Shown piece after piece: positions 1 through 12,000 of a stretch of DNA of 64,000 nucleotides. Every line of letters starts with the position of its first letter. Position 1 is the first letter of the stretch. The translations under genes were made by a program, and so were the position numbers. Origin of the DNA: Anaeramoeba flamelloides (taxonomy: Eukaryota > Metamonada > Anaeramoebidae); the NCBI GenBank assembly GCA_027625915.1, contig JANTQA010000029.1:2790001-2854000 (forward strand), written 5' to 3'. Under the pieces are notes generated by a model, which did not search any database, was not told the DNA's origin, and saw only the letters and a program-made list of their open reading frames with translations.

Positions 1-3000
1 ACAGGGAAACAGACTCGAAAAAATATGAACAAGAGAAACAGAAATTAATGAAGCGGATCCAATCTGTCAAAAGCCAATTAAGTTTTGAGCTCATACATTC
101 CCGACACAAACAATTAAACACCTCAATAATCACCCGACTAAATTCACTAAGGTTACAGTCAAAGTCTAAAGAAGAAGAAAGACAAAAAATAAAATTTCAA
201 ATCAAGGAAAGCACAAGCAAAATTAAAAAACAAAAAACTCATTTATTAAAAATGGAAAAGAAACAATTGCGACAAATTTCAAAATCTGAACAATTTCAAA
301 AGCTTTCTCAAAAAAAAAATTCCTTAATACAAAACCAAAAAGACGCTCGTAAGGAAATTAAGTGGATCTCGAAAAAGCTTAAAAAAAAAGTAGTCAGCCA
401 AAATATCCAGGAAGAAATTTCAAAAACTTCAAACCAATTAAAAAAATTATCTAAAATACGAAATTCTTTAATTCGAGAAATGGATCGATTAAAAAATATT
501 CTTAAAACTCAGACATCCAATTTTTCGCATTCTTCTTCCTCGGGAGATTTATTAACGATAATAGAACAGAGGCCGTTTGTTGATGAAAACAAAAAGAGAA
601 ATAATAACAGATCAGAATTATTTTTGAAAAATCAAAAGAAAAAAAAAATCGACTCATCAAAAACACAATACGATTTAATTACAAGAAATAATCAAACAAA
701 ACTTCAAAATGAGAAACAAATGAGTCAAAGTTTCTCAAACCCTACGATTTCCAAGTATCAAAAAAAAATTGATTATCAAAAAATATCTCCCATAATTCAG
801 TCTTTTCGTTCTCCTCCATTGGAAAATCAATCACACCACAATGAAAATTTCCTTCCAAAGTCTACAAGGTAAATTATTCAATCCAATTTTCCTACAATTA
901 TTATTATTATTTTGTTTTTATTTTTAAATTGGCAATTAGATCTATTTCATCATTTTTTTTTTTTTTTTTTGAAAAGAATTCACTATTAAGGAAGGAATCT
1001 CATGGTTTGGAATTCTTTTCCAAACAATTTCAACATTCAAGATCAATGAAAAATTTGATTCTTATTATTGATGACACTATTGGTTTTCCAGGTAGAATTG
1101 AACTTTTAATAAAAAAAGGGTTAATTCCTGAGTTTTTTTTTCTTAAAAACTCACTCTCAGTTTTTCAGATTTTTATGTTGATTCTTTAAAGAATACTGAA
1201 GTAACTTCACAAGTGTAAATATGAAATTTTGTCAAAAAGAGAATTTTTACCATTTTAGAAATAAATAAAGAGTTTCATACAATTACCCACAATTTTGGTA
1301 ATAGTAAATATAATATCAGATTATCTTAATAGACTAATAATAATTTTATAATCAAAAAATCGTTTGGTAAATACCAATCTTTCAATTTTTTTTTAAAAAA
1401 ATCATTTTTCAAACAAATATATTGGTATTCACCAAACGGTTTTATATTGAAAATACCTTTGAGCTCAAAATTAAAAAGGGTGTTTTCTTTACTATTACCA
1501 AAATTGTGGGTAATTGTATGAAACTCTTTATTTATTTCTAAAATGGTAAAAATTCTCTTTTTGACAAAATTCCATATTTACACTTGTGTACTAACAAAAA
1601 AATTGTATTATTATGAAGAATCAATAAATGATTAAAAACAATTTTGCATATTTAAATGTGTTTTATTGGAATTGAGTTTAATAAAGATATTTTAAAATAA
1701 ATTTACCCTGCATTTTTCGAAATAGCTTTTACGAAGAAGTTAAATTCACACCGCAATTTCTCTTCTTTAATACTTTGCACACCAAATTATAATCACCATG
1801 TTGATCATTTTTCTTCCTTTCTACTTTTTGAATAAAAAAATTAAAAAATAACAAAAAAAAATTTTCTTTTAGAGGAAAAAAAAAAGGAAACTCAAAAAAA
1901 GTAAATGGAAAAATAATAAAAATAAATTTTATCAAGCCTTAAAAAGCAATCATTTACCCATATTAAAACTCTTACTAGAAAATTAATTTTATTTTAATAT
2001 CAAATCACAGAAACCCAAAAATCTTCTAGTTTTCGATAATTTCAAGGTTTATCATTTCGAATACACCCCGTATCACTAAATTAGAAATAGTAAAACACCA
2101 AAGTGACTTGAATTGGCAGATGATAAATAAAAATCAAAAAGTTATCAAATTTTGAGAGCGAGATTCATCGTTTCTGCGATTTACTTTTTCAAAAAGTAAT
2201 GAAAATATTCTGTATTCTTTTTAGCTTTTCGAATGAAGTCTCTTTAAAGATCTTTTTTTTTAAAAAGTTTGGTTTTTCAATGCACATCAACTTGTTAGAA
2301 AAATTTTAAAAATTATTTTTTTTCGTTTTGTAGATTTTGATTTTTGAAAACTTTTTTAAAGGCAAAGTTTTGTAAATCTTGATACTTTTTCACATTTAAT
2401 GTTTCAGAATTCAGCTTATTTTACAAAGAAAAGATTTTGTTAAATTTTCTTGAAAAATGAATTTAAATTCCTGCATACAATTTCCCTTTGATTTTGGTTT
2501 TGAACATATCACACCAGACAAATTTGAGAAGAGAACAAAAACGAATTCTGGATCTTTCAATATTTCCATTTTATGTTTGAAATATTGAAAACTGTTACTT
2601 TCAGGTTTCCTCAACTTATTTTTCACTAAAATACTTTTGTAACATTAACTTGGATTTATTGTCTATTGTTTTGTATAGTAACACCAAACAGAAAAACGAT
2701 TGAAAGAATTTTTTAATGAGATCCAATTTAAGCATTGCCATTGAAAAAACAGTTTTTCAAAATTGAAAAGTAGCATTTTTGAATTTATCCTTCGCAAAGA
2801 TTAAAGCCAAGATAACTTATTATAAACTCTTTTTCAAATAAACGGGCACAGAAAATTTCAAGAATTATTCATAATTGAATCAAATTAATTGTAGTATCAT
2901 TCTAAAAACTAAAAAACTCTTTAAAACATAAAAAAAAAACACTCCACTGGATATTTGAAACTCAGTAAAACAAAACAATATTAAATTAAAATTAAATATT

Positions 3001-6000
3001 TTAAAAATTGATGTACCCTTTTATTTGAAATGAGAAATCTCGTTTTGTAAATGGTAAAGAAAAAAAAATATAAAGCCAATAAAAAACTGTTGAACGGGGT
3101 GAATTGGGGAAAAGTTCTTTACAAGTCAAACTTTTGTTCTTTAAAGTCTCAATTTAAAGATAAAGCCGCAATTCGTCTGGATGTTTTGTTGGAATTGTTT
3201 TTTTCTTTATTTTCTCTTTGTTCCATGCATCAATCTAATAATGGTCTTTCTTAATTCCTATATATATAGTCTACGACAAAAAAAATTTCTCACAAACGTT
3301 ATCAATACAAAATCATACATTATATGTTGAAAATTTTCAATTTGTATTTTTAATTTTCAAAGTCGTATCATTTTCGAAACAAGTTTCAAATGTTGAATTC
3401 CCCACCATTTTCTAGGATTTTAGGAATGATTTTGTCAAGGTGTTTAATCTGGGCTCTAATTTTTTTTTGTGGAAATTTTTTTCCAATTTTTTTTTGATTG
3501 AATTTTTCAGTTCTTCTTGGGTTTCGGCAGATTCTTCTTCGATCATGTTTTTTTAAATCATTCCATATCTTTTCAATTGGATTCAAATCGGGTGATTTGG
3601 TAGGGAAAGACACTAATTTAATTGAATTTTCTTTGAACCAATTCATTGAAAGTTTTGATTTATGAATGGGTGCATTGTCCTGAAGAAATTCAAAATCATC
3701 GCAGTCATATTTATTTTTAATAAAAGGAAGTAATGCTTGTTCAAGTATTCGAGTATAAATTTCTGAATTCATTAGTGATTTTGAATTTTTGCAAAAATCT
3801 TTTGAAAAAAAAAATTTCAGTTTTTTACTTCCAAGAAATTCCAGCCCAAATCATAACTGAAATTCTTTTATTATCCATTTCTTTTGGGGGTCTTTTCTTG
3901 CCTTTCTTGATATAAACATAAGATGTATTTCGAAATAACTCTATTCTTGATTCATCGCCAAAATTCACCCTTTTCCAGTTCTAATTGTAGTGGAGTCTAC
4001 AATGCATCTTTTTTTTCCTTATCTTTTTGCAAAAGTTTTGGAATTTTGATGGGTTAAACGCAATTATAATCATTATTTTTTCGATATCTTTGTATAGTTC
4101 TTATAGATAAAGATACATTGAGTTTTTTTTTGATCTAAGGTTTCAATTTTATTGAACTTTTCTCACGATTTTCATTGAATATTTCTTCCTGTTTTTGGAG
4201 TTGTTTATTATTTAACAAACTTTTTAGACCACTACCTTCTTTCCATATATGTGATCCTAGAAGGGATTTTTTTCTCCCAGTTTCGAATAGTTTTTGTTGT
4301 AATATTATTGTTTTTTTGCTAGTTTTTTAATGGGTATACCTTCTTTCAATTTTAACAGAATTTGGTATTTTGTTTCAAGTGAGGTTTTTTGTTTTTTGTT
4401 CATTTTATAAATAAATTTATTGTAAATGAAAGTCGAATATTGAATAAAAAAATAAAAAAATAAAAATGACAAATATCATAGTTTCAATTTTTCAAAAAAA
4501 AAATCATTGAAAATGACAGATCAAAAAAAATAATTGATGGTTTGAGGGAAATTTTTTTTGTCGTAGACTATAGTTCATTCAAAATCAAACTTAAACTGTT
4601 TCCATTTTTATACTGGTAGATTATTTCCAAATTGGCTTCTTCTTATCTTGTTATTTAATTTTCCAACTGTTCAATACTACATAAATAAAAACAAAAAATG
4701 AATAATTAAAATGAAAATCACCAATAACTAATTGTCTTATTAATAATCAAATTTAATAGTAACGATGATTTGAGAGGTGTGCCCTTTTGTTTGAAAAAGA
4801 GTTTATTTAACAGGATTTGATTTTCTAAATCATTTTTAATTATACTGATACTTTTCTTTCAATTATCAATCCACCAAATAGAAAAAAATATTTAATTTTC
4901 AGAATTTGTAAAAAAAAATTGTAGTGAATAGAAAAAAATTATTAATTCTGAATAATATGAATTGTAGTAAATTTTTAAGAGAGAACTTTCTTCAATATTC
5001 TAAAAATATGTTGATTTATAAAATTAATTAAAAAAATATAATCTTTTTTTTATTTTTATTTTTTATTGTTTTTTAATTTGTGATATATTTAATCTTTTTT
5101 TTTAAATAGCACCAATGAAAAAAATAATCAAAACAAGAAAACAAATAAATTAAAAAAATATCATTCAATAAAAGACAAATATGAATTAATTACTATTGAT
5201 GAAATATTAAAAATCCCAATTGCTTTAGAATTTTTTAGAGAATTCCTTTCTGAAAGAATGGTACCGGAAGCTTTATTATTTTATTTAGATTTGCAAGAAT
5301 TCCATAAAGTTTATAATGAACAAGTATAATTTTTTTTTTTTTCTTTTCTATTTATTTAACCCTAATACCGCAAAGATAAACAAAAAAAAAAAAGTATTAT
5401 ATTGTTGAAAAAGCATTTATAATCAAAAACAATATTTATTTGAAGTGTTCAATGAGTTTAAAAAGAATGATGATGATTATTAAATAATACTTTATTTCTT
5501 AACATACGTTACTAATGTGTTTTTTAACAAATTTGTTTAAAGAAAAATAAATATCTAAATTCGATTCAGATACACTTTAAATAAATTATTAATTCATTAT
5601 TGGAGTAAAATAAATCTCAAGATTGATATCTTAATGATAAAACAAGAATAAAAATATTTTCAAGGTTTTATTTGTTAATTGGTTAATAAAATCAAAATAG
5701 ATTAATAAGGTATTTCACAAAAAAGTGGGGAATTATATATATATATATATATATTTCAAATAAGAAAATCATTCTTTGGAATTATTTCCATTTGTAAATT
5801 CGTAAGATAACAAATTAAGTGGAATATCAATATGCGTTGAATTAATGATTATTCGTTATATTTCAAAATATATTAATCAAAGTATTTAGCAAAAAATGGA
5901 ATAAAAAAATTACACACCTTGTTTTAGAGAGAAAAAAAAAACGAGGCTAAGATCCAATTTCAATGAAGCAATAGAAATATGGTAAGGATACAAACGATTT

Positions 6001-9000
6001 TTTAAATAATTCAATACAGTTATAAGTTTTTCCGGTCTATTAAAAATTTTGTAGAGATTAAATCTCTTAAGAAAACGATTTTTCTGGATCAAAAGGAAAA
6101 AAATGATCACTAATTTTCACACCCAAAAAAATATTTAATATAAAAAATGAGATCAAAAACTTTCAATATCTTTTTTTAGTAATTCCTAACAAATAAAAGT
6201 ATTGGATTATTCTGAAGGAATCAATTAATTACGGTTAATCAATTTTGTATATTTAAATAGTTTTCTGATGATTGTATTTTAATAAATGTATTTTAAAATA
6301 AATTTGCCCTGTTGTTTTGGAAACAGCTTAATAAGAGAAGTAACAAAAATATCAGTTTAGCTTGTGCTTTTCTTTGAGAATTGGAACAAATAAGAAAAAA
6401 AATTATTTTTTTAAAAAAATAAATTTAATTGCGAGACTTTTTACTTGAAAAAATTAACTCACTTTTTTCTTTATGGGTAGAAATATACATCACCAAATTT
6501 AAACAATTTTTAACCCTAAATGAAAATTAAACTATTCTTTCTATGGATTGGGAATGAACTTTGTATTTCTTTTTTTTTGTTCTTTTCTTGAATCAAAAAA
6601 AAGAAAGAGAAAATCTATTTATTATCAAAAGTCCAAGCTATAAATGGTTTTCTTTTAGTATATATTTGCAATTTTTGAAAACTAGCTTGTAAAAAAATAT
6701 CAACAAAAGGTAATTTTCATTTATAAATTAGAGTACAAGTTGACTAATATTGCCCAAAGAAAATTCTATTCAAAAAAAAAAAAGAAAAGAATTAAGAGAG
6801 TATTTTTTCAAAATAAAATGAAATCTTGTAAAGATCTAAAAAATTTTTTTTATTGTAATTTGTGTTTGGGCTTACGAAATGGATGAGTTACCCTCATCTA
6901 AACAATTTATTAATTTGAGTATCTTTTTTACAATCCAAAATTCGCATGTTTCCAAAATAAAACGAAAAAAAGTAACCTATTATTTTTATTAAAAATTATT
7001 TTATTCTTGAAAATGGTGAAACATATTTTTCGTTTTATGTTGGAAAGTATTGATTTAGAATGAAAATTTTTTATGTTGTTATTATTTTTAATAATTAATA
7101 TTTCAATTCATTTCTCAGCCAATAAAACTAATTGAGTATGGTGATTTAATAAATGAAATTTTGATAAAAGCTTAACCACAGTTTATCAATTAAATTGAGA
7201 TCTATTAAGCAAAAAAAAAGTTTTTTTCTTTAATGTTTGTAAAAAAGTTTGTGTTTTAATGTTTTCAAAAAATGAAAAAAGCAATTGCAAAAAAAATTTC
7301 AATTTTGAAAAATTTATTTAACAAATTGTTTGGTCATATTCAAAAGAATCCTTATTACAATTTAAATCATTTTTATCATAAAAAAAATGATTTTAAATTT
7401 TGAGGATAAAATTACTTATTTCTCAAATATCTTCAAGAAAATTTTAATTTTGAAAAATTGAATTTCATCTTGGAACAAAATTACAATTTCTTGGTAAAAT
7501 TTGTAAATCACTTTAAAACTTTAATAATTTTAAATGTCATTCTTAAAAAAAAAAAACAATTATTTTTCAATATCTTGTTGAATAAATCAATTTTTTTGGA
7601 TAACCAAAAGAATTATCTCAAAAAAGAAAAAAAATCTTTATATTAATATTCCTGGTAAAAAAGACTTGATTTTATATAATAATGATGTAAATGGTAATAA
7701 ACAGGGTAAAAAAATTATTATAATGTAAGAAATAAAATCAATTTAAATGTTTTTCTTTTTCATAAAAAATGGGAAAAAAAAATTAGATCTAAAAAAAAAA
7801 ATTTTCTTTTTGGGTTTCTTTGTTAATCATAAGTTTTTGACACTTTGCATCTACATAATTTATAAGTAGAGAATATCATCAATAAAACATTTTAAAATTT
7901 TTTTCTTGTTGTCGTAGAGTACTGATCCCTTAAATATTTTTTTTTCGCTTCTCCCTAACTATTAACATTTTTTGTTTTTTGAATTAGAAATTGTTAATAA
8001 ATTTTTTCAAAAAAAAATGGTTTAAAAAATTAAAATACATGATCTCAATTATTAAAATAAAAGTATTTTAAGAAATTTCTTTTTAAATCCAAATGTATTT
8101 TGTTACAATTTTTTTTATAAAAATTTTGAAAATTAAATATTTTATTCTATTTGAAGATTAATATTAAAAGAAAAGTTCCACTTCAACCAAAAATAATTAA
8201 GAAAATAACATGAAGATAAATAAACTATATTTCAAAAATTGTTACTCACCTGAAAGAATAAATTGATATATATATATATATATATATATATTGTTTAGTA
8301 TTTAATAACCATCAATTATTAGATCTTATTAATAATTCACTTTTTAATTATTCAAAGTAAATAAAAACCTGATATTTTAAAAATTAAAAAATAAAAAAAA
8401 AAACTAAAAAAGCAAAGTGAATCACAATTTTTGAAAAGAGCTTTACAGATTTTTTATTGCGAAAAGTCAATGAAAAAAAGGATCACAAGAAGATTTTTGC
8501 TAATAATTATATTCACTTTCAAAGAAATTATATCGTCTCAATTCTCACAATGTTTATTGCTATTTTCAAAGATCTTTTATATTTTCCAATTTATCTTTAC
8601 TATCAAAAAAAAAAAAACAAAAATTTGACGAAATTAGAAAAACTATTATGATCTAAAAATTGAAATTTTTTTTTGATAAGACTATAGATAAAATCGAAAA
8701 AAAATACTTCCAATAACATTAAAAAGTGAGTCAACGCTTTTGAAAAATGGTTTGTATTTATAGATTTTTATCGAATATTAAACAAAAAAATTCAAATAGT
8801 TTAAAAATGAATCAACCAAAAAAAAAATAATTTTTTTTTTTTGTTTGTAGATTACAAAAGGATGAATTATGAAAATCGAAATTATAACTTTGATAAAAAC
8901 AGAAAAAATGTCATGATTATAATTTATATTTCATAATTTTTTTATAACAAATCAACTATTGAGAATTATGTTATTATTAATTCTGAAAACTATCTTATCA

Positions 9001-12000
9001 AAATAGCCATATTTATTCAATCTGTTATTTTAGAGAATTGACTAACTATTTTTTTAGTAAATTATTTTTCAATATATAGTTTCAAATTGAAAATTAAATT
9101 AAGGGTGTAGCAACACCATAACAATCACTGAAATTGAAATATGTGAGAGTTTATTTAAAATTATATTGGTAATCTTAAGTTCTAGATTCCCAAAAAATTT
9201 AAAAAAAAAAAAATCAAAAACTTTAATTTTGCTATTTTCAACAATTAAAATTTCAGAGAAAATAATATTCTTAAAAAAAAAATTAAATTTGGAGAAATTT
9301 ATTTAATTTTTTTATGGAGATTAATTTCTTGATATTAGACTAAACCTAATCACTTTGTATTTTGAGATTATCTTTATATAATGCTTTGTAATTATTTGAT
9401 TATAGCCAGATAGGCAAATATTCTCAAAATTTAAATATTTTAGAGATCTCTCAAAAAATAATTAGAATAATTATTATGATTTTTCAAAATTCTATTTTAG
9501 AAAAGATAATTTAAGACTTTATTGGTATTTCTTATATGAATTTTTATTTAATCGTTTAAAGATTTTAAAAGGCAATTCATTTTATTTGATAATACTCTTT
9601 TAATATGATTAAACAATTTTATGTTAATTAAATTTTTTTTTTTTTCTTTCTTATTTGAAATTTTTTTGGGAACTTATTTATTTTAATAAAATAATAAACT
9701 ACCTTTTTTTTTATCTTACAAAAGTGCCATAATATTTTCTAGATAATTCTTTTGAATTTTAATAAATACAAATATATCCTTATTTTAGAAGTATTAAACT
9801 AGGATTTATTTAATTTTTTTTTTATAATATTTACTTGATTTTAACTCAATCAATTTAACAAAATATATTAGAACAATAAAATCAAAAAAAAACTATTTCT
9901 ATTACCTTTCCAATCTTTAAAATTGATTATTTTGTAAATTTTAAAAAATTACTTTGAATTTCATAATAATTATTCAATTCGAAGTACAAAAGATTAATTT
10001 CGAATTTTTATTTCAATTCCAAATCAGTTTTCGTAAAATGTGTAATTATTTGAAATTGTGAGATTCTATTTTATAAGAGTAAATTGCAAGCCATGATATT
10101 GGTCTTCATATAAGTGTATAAAATTATTTCGAATTTCAAACTTTGTAACTTTTCAAGTAATTTTAACATATTTTGGAATTAGAAAAATAATAATTTGATT
10201 ATACAAAGATCTTCAAAAAAAAACAATCAATTTTGAAAAATAAACTAAAAGAGACAAATTAAACCAGTGATTAGATCAAAAGATATTTTTCTTGTGGTTT
10301 GATACCTGGTTTGTGATTTGATTGAATATTTATATCGACAATACCTATATATTTTTAGAATAATCCTTAAATATCAACTTATTATCATATCAGATTTACT
10401 AACAATAAAAATAACAAGATAATAGAAATCATTAAACGTTCTATATTTTTAATTCACTTTAGTTAAAGAAATCGCTTGGCAGAATCATTTTTTAAAAACA
10501 GCAAGTTTAAATTCAAATTATTTCACAAAAAAGGTTTAAAATGAAATGAAGGATCTTGAGATTGTTTACCATTTCGTTTTTTTTTTTTTTTATTGATCTA
10601 AGTAAATATTGGTCCTTTTAAATTTTAGAGTAAGTCGAATAAAAATATGAGTCTTATACCAGAAGTCAACATTTTCTTTTTTTTTTTTAATTTACAATTG
10701 GATCTTAAAACTGTCTTGTTTATTTAGTTAAGTTTTTGTTTGATTTTGATTCTTTAAAGTGCTTGATTTAAAAACAATTTATTAATTTTAATTTCAAAGG
10801 TAAAAATGTTGTTGCCACAATAGAATGTTGAGATAAGAATTAACGTTAAGCCATTTAACATATCCCAAAGTAGATTAAACAAATCAACTTAACATTCTAT
10901 TGTGGCATTTAATTTTACTCATAAAAAAATTAAAATTAATAAATGTTTGAATGTAATAATTTGAATATTAAAAAGCAACCAGACACAACCAAAGTAAAAA
11001 ATGTTAAGATTTTCTAATCTTCTTTAAAAATATTAAAAAGTGAAATTTTTTGACTTTATGGTGGCTACACCCGTAAATTATCAAAAGTTGGATCCTTATT
11101 GAGCATGGATAATAGTTAGAAATTTCTGATTATGAAAAATTGGTTTCTGTGATTTCTGTGATTATCTAAATTTTAAAATTTGAAAGAAAAAGTTAAACCC
11201 TATTTTATAGAATTTAATCAAAAAATCTCAAAAACTTAAAAATATTTTAAAAGATCAAAATTAATTTTAGTTTTCTAGTCAAATGTCCTTTTAGTTTTTT
11301 TGAAAATAACGAATAAATAAAATTTATTTTTAAAAAGTGTAATGTTTTTTTATTGCAAAATTTACCTTCCAGAATAATTAAACACTTTTTTATAATATTT
11401 TCTCTGTTTCAGGTTTTCAAAACAATTTTCAGGAATTAAAGAGTCTTTATCAAAATTTTATTGTTTTTTTAATTTCATTATCCTTTATTGATCTAGAGAA
11501 TTTCACAATTTTTTTTTCAATTTTTTCAGAATTAACTTTTTTTCATAAACCCAAAAAATTATTGTGTAAATGTTTGAAAAATTGACTTTTTTAACTCAAA
11601 TACAAATAGTTATTCTGTCTAAAAAAGTTCCTTAGAAAATGTAAAATATTAAATTTTTAGAATACTTTTGATGAAATTACTTTTTTTGATACAAACCATT
11701 TTTCACAAATCCATAAATCAAGAAACAACTCAAAAAAAAATCAAAGTATAATTCGGATTGAAACCAAGCAGAAAAGATAAACAAAAGATCGGAAATCTTA
11801 AAAAAAAATAAATTAAATACTGTTAATTAAACAACAAACTAAATAATTTCTTTGTTGGTTTAACCAGCCAAGGGTAAATGCTTAGCTTTTTAAAAATAAG
11901 TATTTTTCTTGGAAGTTCCGTATTTTGTATTTTATATTATTCTTTTAATATGTTAATTCCTAACACAAAGATGATAAATGGATCTAAGGTTAAGGAAGCA

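Larger units (their letters stand above)
869..5109 (+). other. Large intron of the RGS-DUF547 gene (4.2 kb)
   Basis: Donor gtaaat and acceptor aaatag behind a T-rich tract. The intron contains a 381-bp foldback element (1208-1588), one copy of a dispersed repeat (1617-1738) and a broken Tc1-type transposon (3267-4570). The stretch 989-1091 is open in the upstream frame and may be a cassette exon. Apart from these I see only A/T-rich sequence. Confidence 0.65.
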
